Shown here: in pieces, positions 1-8,959 of the stretch
Layout of the letters: each line of letters opens with the position of its first letter
Numbering within the stretch: position 1 is the stretch's first letter
Source: Zymomonas mobilis subsp. pomaceae ATCC 29192
GTDB taxonomy: Bacteria; Pseudomonadota; Alphaproteobacteria; Sphingomonadales; Sphingomonadaceae
Assembly (NCBI RefSeq): GCF_000218875.1
Contig: NC_015709.1
Location: forward strand, 806,001 to 870,000
Direction: 5' to 3'
DNA: 64,000 nt
Program-made: the position numbers and the translations under genes
The notes under the pieces: generated by a model
Told to the model about the DNA's origin: nothing
Database searches by the model: none
What the model saw: the letters and a program-made list of their open reading frames with translations, nothing else

Positions 1-53
1 CCATGCCTGAGTCTTCCTAATTTATATTCTCTGGGGCTGCATTCTTTATAGGA

Positions 54-494
54 TTATTTATCCGACAAGAGGCGCGTTTCACCTATCGGCGGGACCTGAC
101 AAGGTCGACGATCTTCACCGATCGCGACAAAAGTAAATAGCCCAGAAATTGCCTTGGTAGTTTCTAATTCATGGCGCACACGCCGCCAGCCTTCGACTTC
201 GATTTTCATCGAGGTTCGCCCGACTTTGACTAAGCGGGCATAGAGCGAGAATTCATCACCAACCTGAACCGGTGCATGAAAGGTAATCGAATCCGCGGCA
301 ACGGTAACAACGCGCGCTAAAGCATGACGGGCCGCAACCAAACCGGCGGCCTGATCCAACATGCCCATTAGCCATCCGCCAAACATTCGGCCATCAGCGT
401 TGGTGTTGGCAGGCATTGCAATGACACGAATTTCAGGACTACCCGCAGGCGGTAATTCCACAGAATTTTCTGTTTTTGTGACTTGATTACTCAT
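54..494 (-). CDS. Acyl-CoA thioesterase, hotdog fold (YciA-like)
   Basis: This 146-residue protein is a single hotdog-fold domain expected to hydrolyse acyl-CoA thioesters in the cytoplasm. The family signature is visible at residues 30-47: NTNADGRMFGGWLMGMLD, with the Asn/Asp-Gly-x-hydrophobic-FGGW run and a trailing Met-x-Asp like the active-site segment of YciA. A second conserved block, VVTVAADSITFHAPVQVGD, follows near residues 62-80. The start ATG overlaps the stop codon of pdhC by one base (TAATG), so the two are probably translationally coupled. That coupling suggests a role in acyl- or acetyl-CoA turnover beside pyruvate dehydrogenase, but the substrate cannot be read from the sequence. 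Bases 1-53, downstream of its stop, hold no recognised feature. Confidence 0.85.
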   Translation of the reverse strand: MSNQVTKTENSVELPPAGSPEIRVIAMPANTNADGRMFGGWLMGMLDQAAGLVAARHALARVVTVAADSITFHAPVQVGDEFSLYARLVKVGRTSMKIEVEGWRRVRHELETTKAISGLFTFVAIGEDRRPCQVPPIGETRLLSDK

Positions 495-1795
495 TATGCC
501 AAAATCCCCAAGGGTTTTTCAATCAAGCGTTTAAAAGTCGACATGAAAACAGCACCATCAGCACCATCAATAACGCGATGATCAAAACTACCTGTCACCG
601 TAGCCAGCGTAGCTATGCTAATTTCATCATCGACAACACAAGGCCGTTTTTCACCAGCCCCAATAGCTAAGATAGAAGCTTGCGGTGGATTTATAACAGC
701 ACTGAATTGTTTAATAGCAAACATACCCATATTTGAAAGGCTTGCGGTACCCCCTTGATAATCTTCAGGTTGCAAACGACCTTCACGGGCACGGGCTATC
801 AGATCTTTCATTTCAACTGAAAGATCAGACAGTTTTTTACCATCCGCATTTTTTAAAATGGGGGTAATCAATCCCCCAGGAATAGACACTGCCACGGAAA
901 TATCGGCACGCGAAAATTGCAACATCTGATCGCCATCAAAGCCGACATTGACTTTTGGGACGGCTCTTAAAGCTAAGGCTTGTGCTTTAATCAGCATATC
1001 ATTGACAGAGATTTTAATATTTTTCTCAGAAAAAACCTCATTTAATTCTGATCGCAGGGCTAAAAGTGCATCAAGTTTAACATCAACGGTTAAATAAATA
1101 TGCGGAATAGTTTGTTTTGATTCTGTCAAACGGCGGGCAATAACACGTCGCATATTGGATAGTTTAACCGTCTCATGCGGTGTAGCATGCTTCAACGCCT
1201 CACCAGAAACAGTAATATTGGGCGAAGATATGGGAGAAGATTGGCGGATAAAAGCGTCAATATCAGCCTTGACGATTCGTCCATGCGGGCCGGTACCGGA
1301 TATTTTTGATAAATCTACATTATTATTTTTAGCCAGACGTTTAGCTAATGGACTAGCTTTTATCCGATTAGGCGCGGGTAGATTTTCTGAATTTTGAAAA
1401 ATAGGCGAATCAGCCGCTTGCTTTGCATTACTGATTGCTTTTTCAAGAGCGGCATCCATAGAAAGTGCCCCGTCTGACGCTTCTGCTTTTTCTTGGGCAG
1501 GGGATGATTCTGCAGCGGACTTTGCCGAATCTGCTACGGATTTCACATCCTCTCCCGCTTCAGCCATAACCGCAATGACCTGACCGACGGCAACATTTTC
1601 GGTGCCTTCTGGCACTAAAATTTTAGCAATAATGCCAGCATCAACGGTTTCAAATTCCATGATGGCTTTATCAGTTTCGATTTCGGCCAGAATATCGCCT
1701 GCTTTAACGGTATCTCCCTCTTTAACTAACCATTTAGCAAGCGTGCCTTCTGTCATTGTAGGCGAAAGCGCTGGCATCTTGACTTCAATCGACAT
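494..1795 (-). CDS. pdhC: Pyruvate dehydrogenase E2, dihydrolipoyllysine acetyltransferase
   Basis: This 433-residue protein is the acetyltransferase core (E2) of the pyruvate dehydrogenase complex, which makes acetyl-CoA from pyruvate. Domains in order: one N-terminal lipoyl domain (about 1-78) with the lipoylated Lys43 in [10 protein letters not shown]; an Ala/Ser/Glu-rich linker; the peripheral subunit-binding domain (about 145-182, [14 protein letters not shown] to [11 protein letters not shown]); and the catalytic domain (about 208-433) ending with the active-site motif [11 protein letters not shown]. All key residues are present and the length is normal for a single-lipoyl E2. The E1 subunits are not adjacent here. 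The thioesterase gene follows with a one-base overlap. In an ethanologen most pyruvate goes to ethanol, so this complex mainly supplies acetyl-CoA for biosynthesis (family and organism knowledge). Confidence 0.96.
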   Translation of the reverse strand: MSIEVKMPALSPTMTEGTLAKWLVKEGDTVKAGDILAEIETDKAIMEFETVDAGIIAKILVPEGTENVAVGQVIAVMAEAGEDVKSVADSAKSAAESSPAQEKAEASDGALSMDAALEKAISNAKQAADSPIFQNSENLPAPNRIKASPLAKRLAKNNNVDLSKISGTGPHGRIVKADIDAFIRQSSPISSPNITVSGEALKHATPHETVKLSNMRRVIARRLTESKQTIPHIYLTVDVKLDALLALRSELNEVFSEKNIKISVNDMLIKAQALALRAVPKVNVGFDGDQMLQFSRADISVAVSIPGGLITPILKNADGKKLSDLSVEMKDLIARAREGRLQPEDYQGGTASLSNMGMFAIKQFSAVINPPQASILAIGAGEKRPCVVDDEISIATLATVTGSFDHRVIDGADGAVFMSTFKRLIEKPLGILA

Positions 1796-2142
1796 CCGGA
1801 CATGGTCCTTTTTCTATTCACGTCTGTTGCCTGTTAGGGCAAAAAAACCTTTATTACCCTACAGGATCAGAAAAACATCTTAAATATTACCCGACACCTA
1901 TTTGAAAGAAGACAACAATACATTCTAAACAGAAAAATCAAAGAAAACAGATCAAAAATTGATCTTATCTAAGAATTTAATAATCAGATAAGTATCTTGT
2001 AGATTCTATCATAGATTTGAACACGGATTTGAAAAAACGAGGAATGACTTTTAAAATATCATTCCAATTATCAATTTCATTCTATAAATGACTCATTAAA
2101 GAATGAGGAACAATATTTTCTATTATTTATGGTCATCTTTAA
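1796..2142. other. AT-rich intergenic region with GAATGA/TCATTC repeats
   Basis: No gene is seen in these 347 bases. The right half carries five copies of a GAATGA/TCATTC hexamer, at about 2042, 2059, 2077, 2092 and 2102. Two pairs form short inverted repeats: GGAATGA with TCATTCC (2041-2065), and CTCATT with AATGAG (2092-2107). The left end must hold the pdhC promoter on the minus strand, but I cannot place a convincing -35/-10 pair. An AAAGGA Shine-Dalgarno-like run lies a little far, about 11-12 bases, upstream of the pdhC ATG. Confidence 0.4.
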
Positions 2143-2952
2143 TTATTGAGGACTATAATTATTGTACTCTTCGCGTTCATCATAACTAACGCCACCCTGC
2201 TGTGATGGCTCAGATCTCCAACCATTCGCATCATCTTGGGTTACAGGAGACACCGCTGCGCCTTCAGGGGTCTTATATTGAGACTTGCCATACGCGCCAC
2301 CTCCAACTGGTGGGGCTTGCGGGGCCTCCGGCGCATTAGGCGCCGTTTGATAGTAACCATAATTATTGCCATAATAGCCGCTATTATATCCATTGCTATC
2401 AGGATAATTCTGATACCCATTACCGCCATAGCTGCCGTCACCATAATAACCGCTATTATTGTAAGTATTATTATAAGGCCCAGGGGCATTATAACCGACG
2501 CCATTTTGACCAGCAGTCGCCAGAATATTGCCCACCATATCTACCAAAAAAATATCCTGATAATATCGAACCCATCGCTGATCTCTACCGGGCGCAGGTA
2601 AACCATAATAAGACCAGTTGGATAAATCACCACCATAGGAACGCCAATGTCGGGGCAACCGTCCTCCCATTCTCATACGAGAGGGACCACCACGGCCGCC
2701 GTCCCGATAATCCCCACCCCGATTTCGATAATCCCCGTCTCGCCCATCGCGCCCATCTCGACCCTGACGGCCTTGCCCTTGGTCGCCACCCGAGCGAGAA
2801 GGAATCAAATATGGTGAGCCATTTTCTACTGACCTTACCACAGGATCGCCTCGGTTATCCGAAGGTGAACCCCCTTGTGCATATAAAGGAAAAGCCATAC
2901 CCGTCGAGATAATCGCTACCAGTATATATCGCTTCATGGTGGGAAAGTTCAT
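2143..2952 (-). CDS. Secreted RcnB-like protein, Gly/Tyr/Asn-rich
   Basis: This protein of about 269 residues has a Sec signal peptide (a MKRYILVAIISTGMAFPLYA-like stretch, cleavage after AYAQ-like LYAQ). A basic Arg/Gly/Asp-rich segment with repeated GRDGRDGR follows. The conserved core reads LPRHWRS...NWSYYGLPAPGRDQRWVRY...FLVDMVGNIL, which is the motif of the RcnB family of periplasmic proteins. RcnB was first described in nickel/cobalt homeostasis, but many alphaproteobacterial members have no known role. The C-terminal half is low complexity, rich in Tyr, Asn and Gly. ATG at 2952 is chosen as start; a GTG at 2973 and an ATG at 2937 are alternatives, and none has a strong ribosome binding site. 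No metal transporter lies beside it, so the metal link is only a family inference. Confidence 0.7.
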   Translation of the reverse strand: MNFPTMKRYILVAIISTGMAFPLYAQGGSPSDNRGDPVVRSVENGSPYLIPSRSGGDQGQGRQGRDGRDGRDGDYRNRGGDYRDGGRGGPSRMRMGGRLPRHWRSYGGDLSNWSYYGLPAPGRDQRWVRYYQDIFLVDMVGNILATAGQNGVGYNAPGPYNNTYNNSGYYGDGSYGGNGYQNYPDSNGYNSGYYGNNYGYYQTAPNAPEAPQAPPVGGGAYGKSQYKTPEGAAVSPVTQDDANGWRSEPSQQGGVSYDEREEYNNYSPQ

Positions 2953-3078
2953 TATGATACGCCCTATCTTCACGTTATCTTGCGTTACTATTTCTAGTAG
3001 ATAACTATGGTGCCCTTGAATAGAAGCGTAACAGACTATTATTTTATCGTATCGTTATCATGAAATGATATGATATTT

Positions 3079-3510
3079 TTAAACGGACATGGCCTTTTTT
3101 ATCATACGAATTTCTTCAACTTCTCTTTCAAAGAAACGTTCTCCAACCGTATGGAACCCTAACCTTTTATAAAAATTTTGGGCCGGGATGCGCGCATTAA
3201 GCCATATTTCTTCTAAATGAGGCAGTTGCATTCTTTCCAAGGCAGTTTTCAAAAGAAAGCTGCCAATTCCGTGTCCACGATATTGCGGTAAAACAGCGAC
3301 ACGCCTTATCCGCATTTCTTTATCGCTTATGTGATGGAAAGAGGCACAACCGATAAGCACGTCGCCGTCAAAACTTCCGAAATGAGTAGCTTTTTTATCG
3401 CCCGGTGTTACACATTCCGCTTCCGTAAGAGCAGGCCACAAAATCGATTGTCTTAAGGGTAGACAATCTTCTAGCGTAATCTCTTTAATATCGTAACTTC
3501 GATAATTTAT
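3079..3510 (-). CDS. GNAT-family N-acetyltransferase, probable AUA start
   Basis: This is a single-domain GNAT acetyltransferase. The acetyl-CoA-binding motif is clear (RRVAVLPQYRGHGIGSFLL, with the R/Q-x-x-G-x-G/A signature), followed by NFYKRLGFHTVGERF near the C-terminus. The shortest standard start (TTG at 3441) gives 120 residues and cuts off beta-strand 1. The same frame stays open for 23 more codons and encodes NYRSYDIKEITLEDCLPLRQ, which looks like the missing N-terminus of the family. That extension begins with ATA at 3508-3510, seven bases after a perfect AAGGAG (3518-3523). I therefore place the start at ATA, giving 143 residues. A point mutation of an ATG is equally possible. The acceptor substrate is unknown. 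Confidence 0.7.
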   Translation of the reverse strand: MNYRSYDIKEITLEDCLPLRQSILWPALTEAECVTPGDKKATHFGSFDGDVLIGCASFHHISDKEMRIRRVAVLPQYRGHGIGSFLLKTALERMQLPHLEEIWLNARIPAQNFYKRLGFHTVGERFFEREVEEIRMIKKAMSV

Positions 3511-3540
3511 GGGATAACTCCTTAAAATTGAAAATCAGTT

Positions 3541-4026
3541 TTATTCTAGATATGGCCCGATTTCTGTCATCAAACGCACACAGCCGTCCACATCGGCTTT
3601 ATCAAAGCGCCCTAAGTTAGCACTTTCGAGATCTATGACAGCAATTAACTGTCCACTTTTACCCCGAACCGGAATAACCAATTCTGAAGAAGCACTGGGA
3701 TCACAGGCGATATGACCGGGAAAAGTATGTACATCCCGAACGCATTGGACACGTCCAGTGGCGGCGGCCGTTCCACAAACCCCTAAGCCATAAGAGATTT
3801 TGGCACAGGCTACCTTTCCTTGGAATGGGCCTAATACCAGATAGCTTCGAACGGCGCGGTAAAAGCCGACCCAAGTAAGATCAGGTACATATTCCCAAAG
3901 CAAAGCCGTCACATTGGCCATATTGGCAATGGGATCACTTTCCCCAGAAAGTAATTCTTTCAGCGCTGTCAGCAAGTCGCTATACAGGCTTTCTTTGCTA
4001 CTGGTACTGATCGAAAATGAAAACAT
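3541..4026 (-). CDS. msrC: Free methionine-(R)-sulfoxide reductase, GAF fold
   Basis: This 161-residue GAF-domain protein of the fRMsr (MsrC/YebR) family reduces free methionine-R-sulfoxide, a cytoplasmic oxidative-stress repair step. The family's three cysteines are recognisable: one in GKVACAKISYG, one in GLGVCGTAAAT and one in RVQCVRDVHTF; another appears in GHIACDPSASSELVIPV. The acidic segment VIDLESANLGRFDKADVDG closes the fold. ATG at 4026 is preferred because it gives the usual family length; an in-frame alternative at 4134 would add a non-conserved tail that overlaps the divergent arfB promoter. No strong Shine-Dalgarno sequence is visible. It is divergent from arfB (gap 113 bases). 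Confidence 0.85.
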   Translation of the reverse strand: MFSFSISTSSKESLYSDLLTALKELLSGESDPIANMANVTALLWEYVPDLTWVGFYRAVRSYLVLGPFQGKVACAKISYGLGVCGTAAATGRVQCVRDVHTFPGHIACDPSASSELVIPVRGKSGQLIAVIDLESANLGRFDKADVDGCVRLMTEIGPYLE

Positions 4027-4139
4027 GATGAAAGAGTAACTGTAATTCGGTTTATGCTCAATGCACCATTCTGGTGATAATAAAAAAAATATTATTTTTT
4101 TTCGAAAATCAAAAATTTTTATCAAGATTTCCAATTTTT

Positions 4140-4559
4140 ATGGCCAAATATTTTATTTCCCCTTCTATCAGTATCGACACGGATGATATTGAAGAATCCT
4201 TCATCCGTGCTTCTGGACCGGGTGGGCAGAATGTTAACAAAGTCTCTTCTGCTGTCGAATTACGCTTTAATATGGCAACCTCCTCTTTGCCTCAGCTTGT
4301 TATTGAGCGTTTAAGGGAGATTGCAGGTTATAGAATCAACAACAAGGATGTGCTGGTCATTCAGGCACAACGTTTTCGGGATCAACCGCTCAATCGAGCC
4401 GATGCAAGAGAACGCCTTATTGAACTGATTCGTTCTGCAACTTTGGTGCCTAAAAAACGACGCCCTACCAAGGCAAGCTTTGCCAGCAAGAAGCGGCGGA
4501 TAGAAAGCAAAACAAAACGCGCCTTAGTAAAGGCTGCACGCCGCCGCCCTGATTTTTGA
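4140..4559 (+). CDS. arfB: Alternative ribosome-rescue factor ArfB (peptidyl-tRNA hydrolase)
   Basis: This 139-residue protein resembles ArfB (YaeJ). ArfB enters stalled non-stop ribosomes and hydrolyses the peptidyl-tRNA through its GGQ motif. The motif is at residues 28-30 within RASGPGGQNVNKVSSAVELRF. The C-terminal 35 residues are a basic tail rich in Lys and Arg (KKRRPTK...KSKRR-like), which in the family inserts into the empty mRNA channel. The length matches ArfB rather than a full release factor. ATG at 4140 is chosen because the protein then starts at the normal family position; an upstream in-frame ATG at 4074 adds only a Phe/Lys-rich leader overlapping the divergent gene's upstream region. 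Confidence 0.9.
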   Translation: MAKYFISPSISIDTDDIEESFIRASGPGGQNVNKVSSAVELRFNMATSSLPQLVIERLREIAGYRINNKDVLVIQAQRFRDQPLNRADARERLIELIRSATLVPKKRRPTKASFASKKRRIESKTKRALVKAARRRPDF

Positions 4560-4603
4560 TGTATAAATTGGGCTAGAGACCCCAAGATTTTGATAAACAG
4601 CTT

Positions 4604-5296
4604 TTACGCTTCACTGTTTTCTCGATAATTTTTATCTTTTACCCCTAATAATTTAAAAGCCTTTGGAATAGGCGCGACAGCCGCAACGGGCTTTTTATTT
4701 TCACGAGGCACCATCAGAGAACGGGCATGTAACATCATCCGTTCACTCTTTTGACTTTTATCGGTACCATAAAAAGGATCGCCCAAAATGGGCAAGCCTA
4801 GCCCTGTCGCGGCATGTACTCGAAGCTGGTGGGTTCGTCCGGTTTCCGGTTGAAATTCAACTAAGCTATACGCGCCTATACGTGCCAACAAATGCCATCT
4901 CGTAACCGCTCTTTTTCCTTTTGGATCAGCGATAATCTGCCACCCTTTTTGAACACTGGAAATTTTGGTAAGCGGTAAGTCAATAATACCGGATTCTTTA
5001 TCAGGAATGCCGCTTAAAATGGCCCAATAGCATTTTTTAACCAGACCTTGGCTAAAGGCCTCTGAAAAACGACGATGAATACGTGGATTTCGCGCCAATA
5101 ATAAGCAACCGGATGTATCCCGATCCAAGCGATGCACAATCATGGGCCAGCGTTTAAAACCGAAACATAAGGAAGCAAGATAGTTTTCTACACTAAAGGA
5201 GCCATCACGCACCGATGTCACGGGTAAGCCAGCAGGTTTATCGATAACAATAGCTTCTGCATCAATAAATAAAACATGATCAGCAAGTATAGGCAT
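4604..5296 (-). CDS. RluA-family RNA pseudouridine synthase
   Basis: This 230-residue protein isomerises uridine to pseudouridine in rRNA and/or tRNA. The catalytic motif HRLDRDTSG spans residues 55-63, with catalytic Asp58, preceded by the KPAGLPV segment (20-26). Further family blocks are GRTHQLRVH and LGDPFYG. There is no N-terminal S4 domain, so it resembles RluA and TruC more than RluC or RluD. Its exact target nucleotide cannot be decided here. It converges with arfB (45 bases between stops). Both neighbours act on translation, but no operon links them. Confidence 0.9.
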   Translation of the reverse strand: MPILADHVLFIDAEAIVIDKPAGLPVTSVRDGSFSVENYLASLCFGFKRWPMIVHRLDRDTSGCLLLARNPRIHRRFSEAFSQGLVKKCYWAILSGIPDKESGIIDLPLTKISSVQKGWQIIADPKGKRAVTRWHLLARIGAYSLVEFQPETGRTHQLRVHAATGLGLPILGDPFYGTDKSQKSERMMLHARSLMVPRENKKPVAAVAPIPKAFKLLGVKDKNYRENSEA

Positions 5297-5417
5297 ATAA
5301 AAGGGGCACCCTGTGAGGACTGTTTTAGGCTAGCTTCAGAGAAAAATTTTCAGTCTTAGCCGCTACAATTTTTCGATAAAAATTATCCGGTTAATCGAAT
5401 AATTGAAGTTAAAAAGA

Positions 5418-6617
5418 TTAACTAATCTTTTTCTTCAAGCGCCGTTTTGGCTTCTTTACGCGTTCCCATATCAGTTTACTGGCCGCTCCAAAATTGAAAG
5501 CTGCCCCAATAAGCGCCCCCGCTAATCCTGCCAAAGACCAACTTGATGTCCTGTGGATTGCTAATTCAGCAACCCCGATATTAGCTAAAGCCCCGATACT
5601 ACAAATTATACAAAACACCAAAAGTCCCGGAATAAAGGCCCATCCCTTTAGGCGCCTATCCCGGTAGGTCAGTTCATTGTTAACAAAGAAGTTGAAAAGC
5701 ATAGCGCAACTGATGGCGGCAATCTGTGCGGGTAAAAAAGCAATGTTATAAGACTTCATCAAAAACAGAATGCTTAAATGCACACATAAACCCAAACCCC
5801 CTACGGCACTAAATAAAACAAAACGTCCGGGGATTAGCCCATGCGATACTTTTTCGATAATTTGAAATAAAAATTCTGCTATCACCTGAAGGCTAACCTT
5901 GCTTTCACCCTCGCGTCGATTCCGAAAGATATAAGAGACTTCTTCTATATGAAGGGGGGTCGCCGCAGAACTGATAATGTCCAATAGTATTTTATAGCCT
6001 TGTTGAGATAGATCATGCACGGATTGCTCAATCACATCACGTCGTAACATGAAAAAACCGCTCATCGGATCAGAGGTTTGATCGCCAATCAGCAAACGAC
6101 TGACTTTTGTCGCAAAATCACTCATTTGCCGACGCTTTTGATCCCAATCTGGAATACCACCCCCATGGGCATAACGCGTCCCGACCACAAGATCAGCACC
6201 AGTAGCTATCATTTTTTTATACATGGTTTTCAGAATTTTTTCGTCATGCTGAAAATCAGCATCCATAACCGCAATAAAATCCCCATTGGCAGCTAGAGCA
6301 CCTTCCACAACCGCAGAAGATAGACCTCTGCGCCCTACTCTTCTGATGCAATGTAAACGAGGTTCTTGATGGGATAATTGGAAAGCCAGTTCATAGGTTT
6401 CATCGGGGCTATCATCATCGACGACAATCATTTCCCATTCTATGCCGATAAGGGCTTGCCTGACAGCAGAGACCAAAGCCTCAATATTCCCTTTTTCATT
6501 ATAGGTCGGAATGACGACTGAAAGGCGGGGGGACATAATCGTTATATCAGATTTACTTTCCGATATTTCAGAGGAGGTCTGAACAGCTATCGGTCTATTC
6601 ACGGTATCATCATGCAT
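5418..6617 (-). CDS. GT2 polyprenyl-phosphate glycosyltransferase fused to a GtrA domain
   Basis: This 399-residue two-domain membrane protein probably moves a sugar from a nucleotide donor to a polyprenyl phosphate at the inner face of the membrane. Residues about 30-255 are a GT-A/GT2 domain of the dolichol-phosphate-mannose synthase type: VVIPTYNEKGNIEALV, the donor-binding VVDDDSPDETYE, AVMDADFQHD (the DxD site), and SGFFMLRRDVIE. Residues about 265-390 are a GtrA-like domain with four membrane helices starting at GRFVLFSAVGGLGLCVHLSIL. The GtrB-plus-GtrA fusion suggests synthesis and flipping of the same lipid-linked sugar. The start ATG at 6617 has AGGA about ten bases upstream. It is divergent from the polytopic protein at 6809. 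Confidence 0.88.
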   Translation of the reverse strand: MHDDTVNRPIAVQTSSEISESKSDITIMSPRLSVVIPTYNEKGNIEALVSAVRQALIGIEWEMIVVDDDSPDETYELAFQLSHQEPRLHCIRRVGRRGLSSAVVEGALAANGDFIAVMDADFQHDEKILKTMYKKMIATGADLVVGTRYAHGGGIPDWDQKRRQMSDFATKVSRLLIGDQTSDPMSGFFMLRRDVIEQSVHDLSQQGYKILLDIISSAATPLHIEEVSYIFRNRREGESKVSLQVIAEFLFQIIEKVSHGLIPGRFVLFSAVGGLGLCVHLSILFLMKSYNIAFLPAQIAAISCAMLFNFFVNNELTYRDRRLKGWAFIPGLLVFCIICSIGALANIGVAELAIHRTSSWSLAGLAGALIGAAFNFGAASKLIWERVKKPKRRLKKKIS

Positions 6618-6808
6618 GGGTAACTCGTCCTGATCCCGGCAGACTGCCTTAATTATGATAAAGCCAGCCTCTTAGGGGCTAAGAAGACAGCAAAAAAGAG
6701 ATTTTATCTTATGGATAATAAGACCGAAATTTTTTACATATTCGGCATTTCATGGCTGTAAGGCCTCAATACACGATACAATGCCACACTAAAAGGAAGT
6801 AAATCATC

Positions 6809-8500
6809 TTGCACATCGGTACAGGAAAAAGGATAAGCGCGCTGATGTTTTCCTTTCTACCCGGGCCCCGTATTCTCCGATCACCTTCAAAAACTGGTTA
6901 TTGGTGGCAGAATCCGTTTTATATTCAGGCACTTATCCTGTTTTCGGCAATACCGCTTTTATGGCCAGTATTACCCCCCCTTACCGATGCGCCGGGACAT
7001 TTGGGTCGCTACCGCGTAGAATTGGGTATCGTGCATTCACCATGGTTACATCAATGGTATAGTTTTGACTGGCATTTAGTGGGCAATTTGGGCTTTGATC
7101 TCCTGATTATTCCGCTGGCTAATATATTCGGTTTAGAAACCGGTTTTAAAATCGGTGTTATCGGGATGGTACTGCTAACAGCTACTGGGCTGTTGGCTAT
7201 CTCGAAAGTGGTTCACGGAAAAATTCCTCCCACGGCGGCTTTCGCGCTTCCTTTTATCTATAGTTTTCCCTTCCAATTCGGCTTTCTTAACTATTGTTTG
7301 TCAATGGCGCTGGCTTTTAATGCGTTTGCGCTATGGCTTTATTGGGGGAAAACTCATTATGCAGTTTTGCGGGCCATCCTGTTTATTCCAATTGGAATCA
7401 TCATATGGCTTTGCCATAGTTATGGATGGGGTGTTTTAGGGTTACTGTGCTTTTCCGCTGAGCTCTCAAATAATTACGCTTCTGCCCGGCGACAACGAAA
7501 GACCTATATTCGCTCCTTTTTTCAAGCGGGCCTAGATACTTTTCTGGCCATGCTACCGCTACTGCCGCCGATATTGTTAATGATATTGTGGCGTTCCGGC
7601 CATGTCAGCGAGGGTAATGGTGACTGGTTTCGATTTGATCTGAAAATGCAGTGGCTTCTTTTTGCCTTGCGGGATCGATGGCAGTTATTTGATATTCTTT
7701 CTATTGCTATAGCCGTGCTAGTCCTTCTGATAGGACGATTTCATCTAGCACGACCGTTAGGATTAGCTTGTCTTATTCTTTCGGTTGCCTTTATTTGTCT
7801 GCCCCGCATCTTATTAAGCGCTGCTTTTGCAGATATGCGCCTTGCGCCCTATTTATTCGCCCTTGCTTTGATAGGGCTTAAAGCACCCGTTAATCGGAAT
7901 TTTGCACGGATAGCCGCTATAGCGGCTCTTCTATTTTTTCTTTCCAGAATGGTAGCCACAACGATAAGTTTTTGGCTTTATGATCAGGCCTATCAGCAAC
8001 AACTAACGGCGCTTAACTATATAAAACCGGGATCGCGCGTTATAGCGATGGTAGAAACGCCTTGTCTAATGTCATGGTACAGCAATCATATGAGCCATTT
8101 ACCCGCTATGGCTACCGTTAGGAAAGATGCTTTTACTAATAGCGAATGGGCTATTGCCGGACAGCAGCTTTTAACAATTCACTTTCCCGAGGCAGGACAT
8201 TTCACTCATGATCCCTCTCAATCACTTTACCCCCGCCGATGCCGTTTTCGTGGGTCAGCAGATTTAGATACAACAGTTCACTATTTTCCAAGAAGTGCCT
8301 TCGATTATTTCTGGCTTATAGATATTCCGCCCAATGCGTGGCCTCATGCAAAAGGCCTTATACCTGTTTGGTCAGCCCGAAATGGAATTTTATATAAGGT
8401 TGATCATCGTATTCCGTCGCCCTCTCAAACAGAATATCCTTTATCCAGCCATGATAAGGCTATCAATTTAGTTCGAATGCAGATTAAAAAAATCCTATAA
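6809..8500 (+). CDS. Polytopic membrane protein, GT-C-like, function unknown
   Basis: This 563-residue protein has roughly ten to eleven hydrophobic segments between residues 40 and 390, then a soluble C-terminal region of about 170 residues rich in His and Trp. An acidic motif in the first outside loop (PLTDAPGHLGRYRVE, near residues 52-66) resembles the loop-1 Asp of GT-C enzymes, which use lipid-linked sugars. I do not recognise a specific family. The TTG start at 6809 is supported by AAGGAAG about ten bases upstream. It sits between a GT2-GtrA fusion and a GtrA protein and overlaps the latter's tail by six bases, so an envelope glycosyltransferase role is a reasonable inference. Confidence 0.75.
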   Translation: MHIGTGKRISALMFSFLPGPRILRSPSKTGYWWQNPFYIQALILFSAIPLLWPVLPPLTDAPGHLGRYRVELGIVHSPWLHQWYSFDWHLVGNLGFDLLIIPLANIFGLETGFKIGVIGMVLLTATGLLAISKVVHGKIPPTAAFALPFIYSFPFQFGFLNYCLSMALAFNAFALWLYWGKTHYAVLRAILFIPIGIIIWLCHSYGWGVLGLLCFSAELSNNYASARRQRKTYIRSFFQAGLDTFLAMLPLLPPILLMILWRSGHVSEGNGDWFRFDLKMQWLLFALRDRWQLFDILSIAIAVLVLLIGRFHLARPLGLACLILSVAFICLPRILLSAAFADMRLAPYLFALALIGLKAPVNRNFARIAAIAALLFFLSRMVATTISFWLYDQAYQQQLTALNYIKPGSRVIAMVETPCLMSWYSNHMSHLPAMATVRKDAFTNSEWAIAGQQLLTIHFPEAGHFTHDPSQSLYPRRCRFRGSADLDTTVHYFPRSAFDYFWLIDIPPNAWPHAKGLIPVWSARNGILYKVDHRIPSPSQTEYPLSSHDKAINLVRMQIKKIL

Positions 8501-8959
8501 TTCAGAGGCGGTTAGTTCATCGGAATGCGCATGAAATACCCATTGGCGGTTTAGCCAGAAGCTCAACAAGGGTGTTACAAAAATCATGAAGGGAAGCGGT
8601 GTCCATTTTAGTTGATGCATCACATCGACTAATAACCATACCCAAAAACTATTCCCTGCGAGGCTCAACAAAGATGCCAGAAAGAAACGAGGCAGTAATT
8701 GCCAATGGCTATCCTGACAGCCATGTCCACGGAAACTAAAACGGCTATGCATAATATAGCCGGTTATCATAGCCACAAGATAGCCGATAAAATTGGCTAG
8801 TAAAGGAGACAGGTGAATCCACTTAATACCTCCATAATAAATGCCTGCATTTATTAAAGTGGTAAGTCCACCTGTTATTCCAAAACGAACAACCTGCCCT
8901 GCCAATAAATGGATATTTTCATTAAGAAGAAAATGCGTCTTTAAAAGCCGGATCATCAT
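8495..8959 (-). CDS. GtrA-family membrane protein
   Basis: This 154-residue GtrA-like protein has four predicted helices: VRFGITGGLTTLINAGIYYG, LLANFIGYLVAMITGYI, the FFLASLLSLAGNSFWVWLLV stretch and FMIFVTPLLSFWLNRQWVF. The family Asn/Arg-x-x-V/T-F motif (NRQWVF) ends the last helix, and HSRFSFRG is the family NxxF-like motif after helix two. GtrA proteins are thought to help flip polyprenyl-phosphate sugars, or to serve teichoic acid, O-antigen or arabinogalactan glycosylation. Its 3' end overlaps the convergent polytopic gene by six bases. It is a second GtrA copy within 3 kb; the first is fused to the GT2 enzyme. Confidence 0.88.
   Translation of the reverse strand: MMIRLLKTHFLLNENIHLLAGQVVRFGITGGLTTLINAGIYYGGIKWIHLSPLLANFIGYLVAMITGYIMHSRFSFRGHGCQDSHWQLLPRFFLASLLSLAGNSFWVWLLVDVMHQLKWTPLPFMIFVTPLLSFWLNRQWVFHAHSDELTASEL

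Noticed and set aside
2236-2601. Ile-rich frames on both strands inside the RcnB-like gene
   Set aside because: They are mirror products of the Tyr/Asn/Gly-rich low-complexity codons of the real gene.
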